A stretch of 64,000 nucleotides of DNA from Litchfieldia stipae (GCF_014837155.1 NZ_JACYHA010000006.1:124001-188000); one strand, 5' to 3'. Counted from the stretch's first letter, positions 16,786 to 26,978 are shown. Made by a program: numbers and translations. The notes: a model not told the origin generated them from the sequence alone.

Positions 16786-17895
16786 TCACGAGAATCTTTT
16801 CCAAAAGTCCTTCACATCTTTAAACTCAATATCTTTATTGTTAAAAGTATTCATAACAGCATCCATTTCAATTGGACTAAAATAATAATATTTAACTTTT
16901 GAAATCTCAATATTATTATTTATAGCATCAAAAATGTGATTATCATTAAAAACAGACAATCCCAATATCGATATTTCACCATTTACTTTAGATAAGTCAT
17001 AAAGTGATCTATTTTCTAGTACGGATAACGACTCATCATTACTTTTCAATTGTATTGATTCCGCAAGATTTCTCAATATTTTATTATCAGAACTCTTCCA
17101 ATCATTAACCTCTTTCCATATTTCTGGTTTTTCTTTAAGGCCTTTATTAAATTTTTCTAATGCCACATTTGCTTGAATTGGTTGTTCCAAAACAAATTTT
17201 TTGTCATTGCCTGAATATGTTGTAAGAGCATCTGAATAAAGGTGGATGAATTTGTTATTTATATTTGTATCTTTATAAGGGCTATCTGATAATTTATTTC
17301 TAAAACTTTCAGGGTTATAAACTTCTGCTAATTGATGGAATGAACCGTGCAAATACTGAACGGTTCTATCTGTTGCCTTTTCAATATTCCAATCATAGTT
17401 AGTAGTAAAAAGATTCTCGAATTCTTTTAAAAATGCAATAAAATCTTTGGGATAATTCCGGTGTATTTCTTGTATTTTACTGTTGTTATAGATTGAGTCA
17501 ATAAAAAATAGCCGTAGAGATTCCTTAATATTAAACCTATCTGGATTTACTATTTTTTCCTTATTGCATACTAAAAAATTCAATAAAAAATAATCTTCAA
17601 ATCCTATCTGATGAACTTTTGCCTTATTAGCTATGCCTTTATATCTTTCTATAAAGAATGTTAATGATTTTTTCATATCTAAGGTATTCGTGTATTTGTC
17701 ATATTGACCATTCACAACACCAGGTATAATGCTATGTAGGTAAAATAACCAATCTTTTACTTCTCTAGGATAAATCTCCGAGGGAAAATCCTTTGTATTT
17801 ATATTGTTTATAGCTCGCTTTATTATTCTATCGTTAAAGTACTCTTTTCCCCCAAATTGAATTGTTACTCCATTCCCTATCAGGATATTTTGCAT
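16786..17895 (-). CDS. SIR2-like (NADase-type) putative defence effector
   Basis: A 369-residue protein with the Rossmann-type opening ILIGNGVTIQFGG, the motif FTTNYDWNIE (about 163-172, candidate catalytic Asn166), YLHGSFH (candidate His183) and late ILGLSVFNDNHIFDAI. These mark SIR2-like/AbiH-like proteins of phage defence, many of which destroy NAD+ when triggered and so stop infection by killing or arresting the cell. AAGGGGAA precedes the ATG. It is last in a minus-strand set with an AAA+ ATPase and an unknown protein, downstream of a type I restriction system. NADase activity is inferred. Confidence 0.75.
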   Translation of the reverse strand: MQNILIGNGVTIQFGGKEYFNDRIIKRAINNINTKDFPSEIYPREVKDWLFYLHSIIPGVVNGQYDKYTNTLDMKKSLTFFIERYKGIANKAKVHQIGFEDYFLLNFLVCNKEKIVNPDRFNIKESLRLFFIDSIYNNSKIQEIHRNYPKDFIAFLKEFENLFTTNYDWNIEKATDRTVQYLHGSFHQLAEVYNPESFRNKLSDSPYKDTNINNKFIHLYSDALTTYSGNDKKFVLEQPIQANVALEKFNKGLKEKPEIWKEVNDWKSSDNKILRNLAESIQLKSNDESLSVLENRSLYDLSKVNGEISILGLSVFNDNHIFDAINNNIEISKVKYYYFSPIEMDAVMNTFNNKDIEFKDVKDFWKRFS

Positions 17896-17979
17896 TTCCC
17901 CTTTTGATTCTCCCCACTAATATATACTCTGTATAAAAATTATAATACTTTGCATTGCACCATATATAAAATATCTCAA

Positions 17980-19161
17980 TTAATAAGTTAGGACATATAA
18001 TCGTTTAGTTATTTCATCACGTATCATTTTATTTATTTCTCTTAGGTTATTATATTTTTCCAACGTATTCTTTTTAGCCAATATTATTTCTTGTTTAACG
18101 GATTCCCTATTTTCTATCTCTAAGTTATTAATTAATTGATCCAGCCTATGAGTAAAATAAGATTCCTTATCATCACTATTTAAATTAGAAAACACACCCT
18201 TTAAGTCAAGACGAGATCTTAGTTCTGATGGCAGTTTTTCTTTGAATGAATTTTGATTTAAATTAGAAGTGAAAAAGATTATATACCCATTTAAATTGAA
18301 TACTTCACCTAAAGAGTTGGTAAAGCTTCCCTCTTCTAAAAGTTCCAGAAAGAAATCAAATACCTTATTATCGGCTCTATCAAATTCATCTATTAAAATA
18401 ATTCCCACGGGACTTTTCTTTATTTTTTTAGGTAATTCTCCATCTTCACTTCCAACATAACCTCTTGGGCTTCCTATCAAGCTATTTAAGGAATCCTTAC
18501 TACTATAATTTCCAAAATTAATTTTAATTAAGGGAGGTTTATCGTCAAGAAAATGGTGAATGCTTCTAGCGAACTCAGTTTTTCCAACTCCAGAAGGACC
18601 AAGTAAAAAAACGGATAAAATTTTGTGATCTCCGATTCCATTAAATATCTTAAAACTTCGAACCTTTTCAATAAAAGCCTTTTTAAAATCATTATGGCCG
18701 ATTATTGTTTCATCAAGGTGTTCATACAATTCCTGTATTCCATCATTAGTTAAATTAATGATTTTTTTAGTTTTTGGAAATTGTGTTTCATTTTTTTCCC
18801 CTAGTTCGCTACTTTCATTAGAAGAATAGTTTTCCAACGCTTTGATTTCATCAAAAGTATAATATAGGATATCCAAGGTATCTTCTGCGTAATCTTCTTC
18901 CACGATAAGAGAAATTCCTCCATCAATAATTGTTTTCAAATACTTTTCGAAATTGTAAACTGATTCTTCATTTTTCTTTAAATATAGGATTGCTGATGTT
19001 ATATCAATCTCTATATTTTGTTCATCTTCGAAGTATTCTTCTAATTGAGAATTAGATGTAACCTGGGAGAGACTGATCAATTTAATCCCTTGTTTTTCTT
19101 TATCTTCATACAAATTATTAAAATATTTCTTTGAATACGTATAAATTGTTTGTCGTGACAT
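17980..19161 (-). CDS. ClpB-like AAA+ ATPase of putative defence module
   Basis: A 393-residue protein. The N-terminal 140 residues are acidic and unlike known Clp N-domains. The single AAA+ module has Walker A GPSGVGKT (188-195), GSPRGYVGSEDG as in the ClpA/ClpB pore-loop region, Walker B IILIDEFD, sensor FFTSNLNQ and ELRSRLD with the arginine finger. It is shorter than true ClpB (one ATPase ring, no middle domain). It probably forms a ring that remodels or senses a partner. It lies 27 bp after the unknown gene and 84 bp before the SIR2-like gene. Confidence 0.75.
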   Translation of the reverse strand: MSRQTIYTYSKKYFNNLYEDKEKQGIKLISLSQVTSNSQLEEYFEDEQNIEIDITSAILYLKKNEESVYNFEKYLKTIIDGGISLIVEEDYAEDTLDILYYTFDEIKALENYSSNESSELGEKNETQFPKTKKIINLTNDGIQELYEHLDETIIGHNDFKKAFIEKVRSFKIFNGIGDHKILSVFLLGPSGVGKTEFARSIHHFLDDKPPLIKINFGNYSSKDSLNSLIGSPRGYVGSEDGELPKKIKKSPVGIILIDEFDRADNKVFDFFLELLEEGSFTNSLGEVFNLNGYIIFFTSNLNQNSFKEKLPSELRSRLDLKGVFSNLNSDDKESYFTHRLDQLINNLEIENRESVKQEIILAKKNTLEKYNNLREINKMIRDEITKRLYVLTY

Positions 19162-19188
19162 TAGATTCGCCTACCTTAGTGTTTATGA

Positions 19189-20073
19189 TTATTTCCAAGG
19201 TGTGATTTTTCTTAACCATCTTTTAAATCTGCTTTCATTTACCAGGGGTTCTTCTTTAAAATTGATTTCCTGAACGATAGCAATTACATCAACAAAGTGC
19301 AGTAATCGCTCTTTATTTTTGGGATTATTAATAGGGTTGTCTACTTGGCTTTGATCAGAGATAATGAATTCATCATCTTCATCTTCTTCATCATTACTTG
19401 TTGAATTTTCATCTACTTTGTTAGTCAAATAGTTAAATGTATTTTTTATGGCGTTTAATTTAACTTCACCCTTATAAATCCCAATAACACTAACATCGCC
19501 AATCAGAATATCATCGATGTTATATTCATTTTCAAATTCATTATCAATATTCATTGGTATCTTTAGAACAAATTCCTTATTTCCATTTTTACCTTTTAGT
19601 AAATAAGCATAATCTTTCAATATCGAGTCAATTAGATTATTAACATCATATTCTTCAACGGTTACACCTTTTAATAATCCATTATTCAACATTTTTAATT
19701 GTCTTATTTCTTCTTCATTATGTAGAGATAATTGAGACTTATTCAATTTGAATAGATCTCCCTCTTTTAATCCCTCTACAGAATCCACAGCATTACTTTT
19801 CTGTATTACTTTAGATAAATAAATTGATTTCGTAGTTTTCACTTCAATTATTTCGCGAAGGGTTAAGCTATTAATGCTTTTCCCACCTATATTTATTTTC
19901 AGATTCCCGTTATTTTTTCCCGGTATTGTCCCAGATAAGCCGGCATTAATCGATTCATTTTTTTCTTTGCTGTTCAGCTTTTCTCTTTCTATAGTTGTGG
20001 TTACTGTATTATCTATAATCATTGCGATTTCATACGCTTTTGATAAATTTAAATAATAAATATTAAAATTCAT
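19189..20073 (-). CDS. Unknown protein of putative defence module (DUF6414-like?)
   Basis: I do not recognise this protein with confidence; the layout (an opening FNIYYLNLSKAYEIAMIIDN, then a beta-rich half) resembles DUF6414-type proteins seen near defence genes. The ATG at 20,073 (294 residues) has GGAG at the right distance; the upstream ATG at 20,106 does not. An acidic run (NDEEDEDDEF) lies near residue 240 and a basic tail (RFKRWLRKITPWK) ends the protein. It may be the sensor or adaptor for the AAA+ and SIR2-like genes that follow. A hairpin separates it from hsdR. Confidence 0.55.
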   Translation of the reverse strand: MNFNIYYLNLSKAYEIAMIIDNTVTTTIEREKLNSKEKNESINAGLSGTIPGKNNGNLKINIGGKSINSLTLREIIEVKTTKSIYLSKVIQKSNAVDSVEGLKEGDLFKLNKSQLSLHNEEEIRQLKMLNNGLLKGVTVEEYDVNNLIDSILKDYAYLLKGKNGNKEFVLKIPMNIDNEFENEYNIDDILIGDVSVIGIYKGEVKLNAIKNTFNYLTNKVDENSTSNDEEDEDDEFIISDQSQVDNPINNPKNKERLLHFVDVIAIVQEINFKEEPLVNESRFKRWLRKITPWK

Positions 20074-20115
20074 TTGGATACTCCAATCGTAAAATAATTG
20101 AGTCAAATGAAAATA

Positions 20116-20140
20116 CCATAGTCACAGACATTGACTATGG
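20116..20140 (-). terminator. Hairpin between hsdR and the defence module
   Basis: Arms CCATAGTCA and TGACTATGG around a 7-nt loop, 28 bp after the hsdR stop. The minus strand continues TATTTTCATTT, so it may be a partial terminator that lowers expression of the three following genes. Confidence 0.55.
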
Positions 20141-20167
20141 CTATTTCGATTTCCTTTAATTCACTTT

Positions 20168-23100
20168 TTATGAACCGGTAAACTCCTCAGTATTTCGATT
20201 GATACCATCAATTACTTGAATAATTTTTCTTACATCATCGATGCTGTCTTTGAAAAGTTCTGAAATACTTCCAAGGGATCGGAAAGGATCTTCTTGCAAA
20301 ACTTTCTTTTCTAGCATTCCGTTTTTCACAACAAAATCTATAATAAGTTTTACAAATTTGATTTGGTTAACATTAAGCCTTTCTTCCGATAAAAATTCAG
20401 AAAAAGCCTCATTAGCAGCTGTTTGGTCTAAACCAACAATTTGTCTCACTAATTTTGTGATAGGGGTTTCTCCAAATTCCTTTGTGTATTCCTCCTGAGT
20501 CCCTAGTTCTTTCCACAAGATTTCTTCCAGTGTTTGAACGTCTTGTGCAGTTAGTGGTTTATTGTTTCGCAATTTATAAATAGCTGTTTGGTCTAGATGA
20601 TCTTTTAGATATTGACTAACTTTCTTTCGGTAATTTTGAAGATTGTTGGCCGTATAAATTGCTGTTTCTTCCATACCGATAATATTGAAGTCATCTTTGA
20701 AATTTGTATAATAATTTTTTTGATGTTCTTTTTCCAGAAATTTTACTAGTTCCCGGATTACCTTTCTTACTTCATCTAATTCACAAATACTAGCTTCTTC
20801 CCAAAAATCTTCAGATTGAACTTTGATAAGAATATCTCTTTGTGCAATAATTTGTGGAATAGTCCCCAGCTTCGAAAGTTGTTCTGCTGTTTCAACAACG
20901 CTTGTAATTGGCCTACTCGCGTTCCTACCTGTCAAATTAGCAAGCTGAATTGTGTACATTACATTGTCAAATCTTTTAGCGAGTTCGTCATCTGTAATTG
21001 ATATGATCAATGGAGTAATGTGCTCTTGTATCTCATTAACATTCAATACTGATAGGGCTTCCCAATTTGAATGATTTTTATATTTATGAACAAATTGTAA
21101 ATTCATTCTTACTCGGAAGTTTTCTTCATTTAGTCTATGAATTTCTTGGTAAACATCTTCAATAAGATTATTTCTGTAGAAAATATATTCTTCCTCTTGG
21201 TAATCTAAAGCTTGAAGTTCTCTAATAATTTCCACTTTAAGATTAAATATCCGTTCAGTAAGTCCTATAGCAGACTTTCCTTCAACACCTTTTTGATTCG
21301 CACGGAAAAATTCAAAATTACGCAAATAATCAAATACCAAAAAGTATTTTTTGTCTTCCCCTATTCCGAATAAATCTGGACTTAGCCGGGTACCACGGCC
21401 AATCATCTGCCAAAATTTTGATTTAGACCGGACCTTTTTGAAAAACACCAAATTTACAACCTGTGGAATATCTACTCCTGTATCAAGCATATCTACGGAA
21501 ACAGCAATTTGAGGGTATTTTTCATTTGTTGAAAAATCATCTATCAGTATTTGAACATAGTTAACACTAAAATCGATTTGTGCTGCAAACTTTCCTTTAT
21601 ACTCAGGATATAAAGCATTAAAACGTTCAACAATTCGTTTAGCGTGCTTGGAATTATTTGCAAAAATAATTGTCTTTCCAAGCTTATCTCCACCCTCGAT
21701 TTTAATGCCGTTTGTCATTAAATCATTCAATACTTGATCAATAGTATTGTCATTAAACAGCCATTGATTTATTGCTGAATTGCTAATAATTTCTCCTTCC
21801 TGTTCATCGAATGTTTCTTCATATTGTTCTTTTTCTTCTTCTGAGAGTTCATCATAACGGAGTCCATCATCTAGAATCTTAGAAACGGACTCTTTTGTAC
21901 GATACTCAACAAGATACCCATCCTTTACAGCTTGTTCAAGCTCATAAGCATACGTAGGAGTACCCGTTTCTAAACCAAAAATATCATAGGTGTTCTTATC
22001 AATTTCGTCTTTTGGAGTTGCTGTAAGTCCAAGTAATATTCCGTCAAAGTAATCAAAAATAGACTTGTATTTTTTGTAAATACTCCTATGACTTTCATCG
22101 ATAATAATAAGCTGAAAATGGCCAGGAGTAAAAAGCTTTTTACCATCCTTTCGTTTTGTATCAATAGCATTCATCATAGTAGGATAAGTAGAAAAGACCA
22201 TTCTACTTAACTCTGGATTATCTTTGTTATCTAACAAATTGCACAATGTCATATAAGGAAGTTGATTATTAAAATTCTTCTTAGCTTGAAGTACTAGGGC
22301 AGTCCTATCAGCTAAAAACAACACATTTTTCACCCAGTTATGGCGAACCAATACATCTACTAAAGAAACAGCAGTTCTAGTTTTCCCACTCCCAGTTGCC
22401 ATAACAAGAAGTGCTTTACGTTGTTTAGCTTCTAAGGCCTCTGATACGGCGAAAATGGCTTCTTTTTGATAATAACGGTTGGAGATCTCATCTTTTATTT
22501 CAATGTCTTTTAAGGGCTTTTTTATGGTCCTATGGTCTATTAAAAGTTGGAGATCTGGTTTTGTATAAAATCCCGACACTTTTCGTTCCGGATAAAAAGT
22601 ATCGTCCCACAACTGAATATCAAAACCATTGGTATAGAATATTATTGGTCTTTGTCCATGCATTTGTTCAATGCAATCTGCATAGAGTTTTGCTTGCTGT
22701 TTACCTTTGTTTGCATCAGCAGAAGTTCTTTTTGCCTCCACAACAGCAATTGGTTTACCATTGTCTCCAAGTAAAACATAATCCACGAAACCAATCCCTT
22801 GGTTATTAGGCATTCCAGTTACCTGGTACTCCTCGATAACGTCTCTTCGAAATTCCCAACCTGCCATTTTCAGTTCAAGGTCAATATATATCTTTCTTGT
22901 TTCGAATTCTGATATTTCTTCGACTTGGAAATCATAATTTTGAGTATTAGAAAAGCGAGTCTTTGTCAATTTCTTTCTAAGACTTGCATTTTCATTCATT
23001 ATTTCTTCTAACTTACGATCCTTCGAGCTTAGCTTTTCATACAAGTCTTTATATTCTTCAGGTCTTCTACGTGGTTCTTCGCCAGTTAAAAGGAGGTCTT

Positions 23101-23509
23101 CCTTGAATTTTGATTCTGAATATTTATCTGAATAACAGTAATCTAGCCAATCAACAAATTGATGGAGATTATGTAAAGCTAATACAGCTTCATCTCGAGT
23201 AATCGTGGAATTTGTATGTGCAGCAACATTCCCTAATTTCACAATGTACTTTAGCAACGGGAATAAATTTTCATCAATCACTGTTAAAAATGTTCGCTCG
23301 TGTATTAGGCTTGAAAGATTATCTTGGTATGGCAACTTTAACTCACTATCCGAACTATACAACCATTTAACAGCTAATTCCATCGCACGGCGTGTCAATA
23401 TCGCACACGTTGCAGGACTTACTTGAAGGCTTTTTTCAGCCTCCAAGCAAGCATTTGTAAAGCTACTAAATTGAGATTGCTCCTTTAAAAACTCAAAATT
23501 GGCTAACAA
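20168..23509 (-). CDS. hsdR: Type I restriction enzyme subunit R
   Basis: The 1,113-residue motor and nuclease subunit. It has an N-terminal DUF4145-like helical domain (about 1-125), then the endonuclease core (VVEAKRTSAD), helicase motifs ATGSGKT, IIDESHRS and GLTATPKDEID, MLDTGVDIPQVVN and QMIGRGTRL, and an EcoEI-type C-terminal domain. Its start is TTG at 23,509, preceded by an AAGGGGGGA ribosome site; the next Met lies far inside the DUF4145-like domain. It cuts unmodified DNA with HsdM and HsdS, encoded upstream in the same operon. No frameshift is seen. Confidence 0.93.
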   Translation of the reverse strand: MLANFEFLKEQSQFSSFTNACLEAEKSLQVSPATCAILTRRAMELAVKWLYSSDSELKLPYQDNLSSLIHERTFLTVIDENLFPLLKYIVKLGNVAAHTNSTITRDEAVLALHNLHQFVDWLDYCYSDKYSESKFKEDLLLTGEEPRRRPEEYKDLYEKLSSKDRKLEEIMNENASLRKKLTKTRFSNTQNYDFQVEEISEFETRKIYIDLELKMAGWEFRRDVIEEYQVTGMPNNQGIGFVDYVLLGDNGKPIAVVEAKRTSADANKGKQQAKLYADCIEQMHGQRPIIFYTNGFDIQLWDDTFYPERKVSGFYTKPDLQLLIDHRTIKKPLKDIEIKDEISNRYYQKEAIFAVSEALEAKQRKALLVMATGSGKTRTAVSLVDVLVRHNWVKNVLFLADRTALVLQAKKNFNNQLPYMTLCNLLDNKDNPELSRMVFSTYPTMMNAIDTKRKDGKKLFTPGHFQLIIIDESHRSIYKKYKSIFDYFDGILLGLTATPKDEIDKNTYDIFGLETGTPTYAYELEQAVKDGYLVEYRTKESVSKILDDGLRYDELSEEEKEQYEETFDEQEGEIISNSAINQWLFNDNTIDQVLNDLMTNGIKIEGGDKLGKTIIFANNSKHAKRIVERFNALYPEYKGKFAAQIDFSVNYVQILIDDFSTNEKYPQIAVSVDMLDTGVDIPQVVNLVFFKKVRSKSKFWQMIGRGTRLSPDLFGIGEDKKYFLVFDYLRNFEFFRANQKGVEGKSAIGLTERIFNLKVEIIRELQALDYQEEEYIFYRNNLIEDVYQEIHRLNEENFRVRMNLQFVHKYKNHSNWEALSVLNVNEIQEHITPLIISITDDELAKRFDNVMYTIQLANLTGRNASRPITSVVETAEQLSKLGTIPQIIAQRDILIKVQSEDFWEEASICELDEVRKVIRELVKFLEKEHQKNYYTNFKDDFNIIGMEETAIYTANNLQNYRKKVSQYLKDHLDQTAIYKLRNNKPLTAQDVQTLEEILWKELGTQEEYTKEFGETPITKLVRQIVGLDQTAANEAFSEFLSEERLNVNQIKFVKLIIDFVVKNGMLEKKVLQEDPFRSLGSISELFKDSIDDVRKIIQVIDGINRNTEEFTGS

Positions 23510-23556
23510 GTATATCCCCCCTTGGGTTACGTTCTTGTTATGTAAAATCTAGGTTG

Positions 23557-24723
23557 TTAATCATTAAATATTTCTCCATTAAAAGCTAATTTCAATAAAG
23601 CATTGTAACTAGTTTCAAGTTGTAAAAGACTATCTTGTAATTGTTTTTTTTCGTATTCAATTTTACTCACTATGTTTTCAAATTTAGTTTGAAAATCAAT
23701 TGGAGGAACGTTAATTACAAGTTCACCAAGTATTTTTAAGTTTATATTTTTTTGAGCCGATTCCGGTGCATTAGCTTCAATTATTTTTTGAAAGAAGGTA
23801 AACCAATAATGGACATAAATATTAGAAATTTTTATTTTGGGAATAAATGCTACAACACTATCTGGAAAACACGCATCAAAGGAAAGGATTCCTGTTTGAG
23901 CTATATTAGCAGCGATAGTAATGCATAAAGTTCCTTTTGGCCATAGTTTACTTTGTTTTAGTCCAAATTCAGAGTAGGTTTGATTGTATTTAGAAATGAA
24001 TAGATTTTGTTTTCCTATATTCCCAGTTTGTATAAGAGGATATGGACCATTTAGTAATTCGGGTGCATTTCTAGGTCTATGCTTTGAAAGTCCCCTCTTT
24101 AAATCACCTGCTTCAGATAGTTTCAGTTCTTTCCAATTTTTTTCATTACTTACCGGATCACCAAACATTTCTAAAAAAACACTTTGTGTAAGATTTGATA
24201 ATGCTAAAATTTGAGCTTTTCGTTTATCAATAATGGATTTATTTAAATTAAGTAATTTTATTATTTCTTTTTGAGTATTAATTGAATAATTAGGGATTCC
24301 AACGTTTTTTAGGATAGAAATAGAAATATTCGGTTGTGCACCTCCAACACCTTTTAAGACTAGTTCTTCTTTAATACTACAAAAAAAGTAGTAGAGGAAT
24401 TCTGGTAATATTTTTTCATTTGGTTTGAACGCTGCACAAGCTTGATTTGTAGCTGCATCGATAGAAAGGATAGAGCAATTACCTATGGTCGCACCATACA
24501 TAGCAATAAGAACAGTATCCTTTGGAAAGATTTTAGCTGATGATTTCTCTATTGCTTTTTCTGTTATATACTCACTTGCCGATGAAAGATACATATTCTT
24601 CAAATCACCGGTTTTTATCCAAGGAATATTACCATCTATATAAAAATCAGGCACTTTCCTTGAAGGAGTTCCACCAGATGCTATATTGTAAAAATGTGAT
24701 AATTTCTCATAATCATTTTTCAT
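23557..24723 (-). CDS. hsdS: Type I restriction-modification specificity subunit
   Basis: A 388-residue protein with two target-recognition halves (starting GGTPSRKVPDFYIDGNIPW and DLKRGLSKHRPRN) separated by helical spacers (TQKEIIKLLNLNKSIIDKRKAQ and a C-terminal helix FENIVSKIEYEKKQLQDSL). It chooses the DNA sequence for HsdM and HsdR. The start overlaps the end of hsdM by 11 bp, so translation is coupled. Length is normal; the recognition site cannot be read from sequence. Confidence 0.9.
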   Translation of the reverse strand: MKNDYEKLSHFYNIASGGTPSRKVPDFYIDGNIPWIKTGDLKNMYLSSASEYITEKAIEKSSAKIFPKDTVLIAMYGATIGNCSILSIDAATNQACAAFKPNEKILPEFLYYFFCSIKEELVLKGVGGAQPNISISILKNVGIPNYSINTQKEIIKLLNLNKSIIDKRKAQILALSNLTQSVFLEMFGDPVSNEKNWKELKLSEAGDLKRGLSKHRPRNAPELLNGPYPLIQTGNIGKQNLFISKYNQTYSEFGLKQSKLWPKGTLCITIAANIAQTGILSFDACFPDSVVAFIPKIKISNIYVHYWFTFFQKIIEANAPESAQKNINLKILGELVINVPPIDFQTKFENIVSKIEYEKKQLQDSLLQLETSYNALLKLAFNGEIFND

Positions 24724-26200
24724 TGGATTTACTTCTTTCTATTATTTCAGTTAATTCAGTTAGCCCTATCAAAATTTCTTTTTCTAATTTATTTATGTTG
24801 GATAAAATTACCTTTGGCTTTTCATATTCTACTTCCTCGTATTGGATCTCTCTATATTTACCGATTGATAAATCATATCCATTATCCCTGATCTCATCTA
24901 CCGAAACGAAAAATGATTGATCAGTTCTTTTTCTTTCATTCTCAGCTCCGATGTGCTCGTATCTATTTAAAATATCAGGAATGTCGTTAGCCTCAATTGG
25001 GTTTCTTTTATCATCTAACGAATATCCATCGCTTTTCATATCGTAGAACCAGACATTATCGGTTCCACCAGAACTAGTTTTTGTAAATATCATAATTGCA
25101 GAAGATACTCCTGCATATGGCTTAAAAACGCCACTAGGCATCGATATAATTGCTTCTAGCTTATGATTGTCAACAATCTCTTGACGAATTGATTTATGTG
25201 CATTTGAAGTCCCAAAGAGTACCCCGTCAGGTACAATTGATGCACATCGACCACCCTTTTTTAACATCCGTAAAAATAAAGCTAAGAAGAGAAGTTCTGT
25301 TTTCTTAGTTTTTGTCATTTTTAGTAAATCATCTGAAACAGACTCATAATCTAATGATCCTTTAAAAGGGGGATTTGCAAGAACAAGAGTAAATTGTTCA
25401 ATGTCTTTGTTCTGTTCGGACAAACTATCTCGATAAGCAATATTCGGATTATCAACCCCGTGTAACATCATATTCATAGCTCCAATCCGGAGCATAGTAC
25501 TGTCCATTTCAAAACCGTGGAACATACCTTGATTGTAATGTTCCTTTAAAACAGGATCTAAGAATAGGTCACTATGTTTTTCTTTCAAATATTCCCCAGA
25601 TGAGACTAGGAATCCAGCAGAACCAGCAGCAGGATCAACAATAATATCTTGTGGTGTCGGTTTCATTAAACGAACTATCATATCGATGATATGTCGTGGA
25701 GTCCGAAATTGCCCGTTCGTCCCTGCCGTTGATAGCTTCGAAAGTAAGTATTCATAAAGATCACCTAACGTATCTTTCTTACCAGTATTGTTACTTGATT
25801 GCAATAGGCCACTTATTCCTGCAACAACTCTTGCAAGTAATGATGGAGTAGGTATCACAAAAATTGCATCTTTTAGAAAATATGAGTATACAGACTCTTC
25901 TCCACCCATAGATTTAATAAAAGGAAAGACCTCTGCCGTCATCACTTCATACATTTGTTCAGGCCCCATATTAGAAAAAATAGACCAACGGAGCTGCGGC
26001 TTATCTTCCGGGAATAATCCCTCATATGGTAAACCTAATAATTCAGCATCCATTTCTCTTTCTTTTTCTTTCTCATCTAAACCCTTAATATATAAAAGGT
26101 ATGTAAATTGTTCTATGACCGTCAATGGATTTGTAATACCACCAGTCCAAAAAGTTTCCCAGATTTTATCTACCTTATTTCTTAATTCACCCGTAATCAT
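24713..26200 (-). CDS. hsdM: Type I restriction-modification methyltransferase subunit
   Basis: A 495-residue N6-adenine methyltransferase. The N-terminal HsdM helical domain (LRNKVDKIWETFWTGG) is followed by the SAM motif DPAAGSAGFLV and the catalytic NPPF motif (VLANPPFKGS). It protects host DNA and, with HsdS and HsdR, forms the restriction complex. It is first in the operon hsdM-hsdS-hsdR, which runs toward the SIR2-like module. Confidence 0.93.
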   Translation of the reverse strand: MITGELRNKVDKIWETFWTGGITNPLTVIEQFTYLLYIKGLDEKEKEREMDAELLGLPYEGLFPEDKPQLRWSIFSNMGPEQMYEVMTAEVFPFIKSMGGEESVYSYFLKDAIFVIPTPSLLARVVAGISGLLQSSNNTGKKDTLGDLYEYLLSKLSTAGTNGQFRTPRHIIDMIVRLMKPTPQDIIVDPAAGSAGFLVSSGEYLKEKHSDLFLDPVLKEHYNQGMFHGFEMDSTMLRIGAMNMMLHGVDNPNIAYRDSLSEQNKDIEQFTLVLANPPFKGSLDYESVSDDLLKMTKTKKTELLFLALFLRMLKKGGRCASIVPDGVLFGTSNAHKSIRQEIVDNHKLEAIISMPSGVFKPYAGVSSAIMIFTKTSSGGTDNVWFYDMKSDGYSLDDKRNPIEANDIPDILNRYEHIGAENERKRTDQSFFVSVDEIRDNGYDLSIGKYREIQYEEVEYEKPKVILSNINKLEKEILIGLTELTEIIERSKSNEK

Positions 26201-26458
26201 ATTTACACCTCTAATTGCAATAGTAAAAAAATCTCATTCAGAGATCCCCTTAAACCTAATTATACTACAATATGACTAGTTTAATTTGGAAAATTAAATT
26301 AGTCATATTTATCATCTAAAATATAATGGTTAAATTTTTTGATTGTTATTTTTTCTTAAAAAGACAACTTAATAATTTGAAATTTTAAATTAGAATTAAT
26401 AATATTGAATTACGATTAGAGTAGCAAATACAATCCTAGCCAGATTGCCATTTGTTAC

Positions 26459-26490
26459 AAAAAGGATCGCTGATTTCAGCGATCCTTTTT
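26459..26490. terminator. Strong terminator hairpin
   Basis: Perfect 14-bp arms AAAAAGGATCGCTG and CAGCGATCCTTTTT with a 4-nt loop and a following T-run. No intact plus-strand gene lies before it, so it may belong to a deleted gene. Confidence 0.75.
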
Positions 26491-26625
26491 TCATTCCATA
26501 TTCTTTATTAAGCATTCAACAAAATTCTTATAACTTCCACTTCCAAGCTAATTTAATATAAATGGTTTAGTAAAATCAACACAAAAATAATAGATTAATA
26601 CGGGAATAATAAAGCACTTCGTGAT

Positions 26626-26910
26626 TTAATCACTTTTATTAATTATTTTTATTTGACCATCAGCGTAATGGTTAACCATTTGACCATTTTCATTTATATA
26701 AACAATTAGCCCTTTATCTCCAAGTACTTTATATGATTCGTATAAGGCAGATGCACCAGTTAATGAAAGTGCAAACTGTAATTCGTCTTTAATTTCTTGT
26801 TAGAAATGTTGTGAAGGGGTAACTTTGCTCGTCTAGCAACCTACATTATTTCTTTCAACAGATTATATTCTTCCTTTGTATAATTGAATTCCTTCTTATC
26901 TGAAGATGCT
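26626..26910 (-). pseudogene. Remnants of a minus-strand gene
   Basis: Two stretches read like protein but lack starts and are broken by stops. One reads LSIILRASSDKKEFNYTKEE... and ends at TAG near 26,840. The other reads EIKDELQFALSLTGASALYE...LIVYINENGQMVNHYADG and ends at TAA 26,626. Both look like decayed coding sequence; the family is unknown. The transposon end lies directly upstream, so insertion may have started the decay. Confidence 0.35.
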
Positions 26911-26943
26911 CGAAGGATAATGGATAAGCAAAAGAAGTCCGGT

Positions 26944-26951
26944 TCATGCTA
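26944..26951. repeat. Target-site duplication, left copy
   Basis: TCATGCTA, matched by 32,225-32,232 directly outside the right inverted repeat. Because nearby bases are also shared, the duplication could be counted as 6 to 10 bp. Confidence 0.7.
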
Positions 26952-26978
26952 ATAAAGGGTTCCGTTTTGAGGTGCTTT
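26952..26978 (+). repeat. Left terminal inverted repeat of the cadmium transposon
   Basis: A 27-bp end that matches the reverse complement of 32,198-32,224 at every position. Confidence 0.85.

Noticed and set aside
24540-24920. Plus-strand frame of 126 codons across hsdS and hsdM
   Set aside because: It is antisense to two conserved coding regions and looks like random protein.
16786-26200. Treating hsdM-hsdS-hsdR and the three SIR2-module genes as one six-gene system
   Set aside because: A hairpin at 20,116-20,140 lies between them and the type I genes are complete alone; a functional link is possible but not shown.
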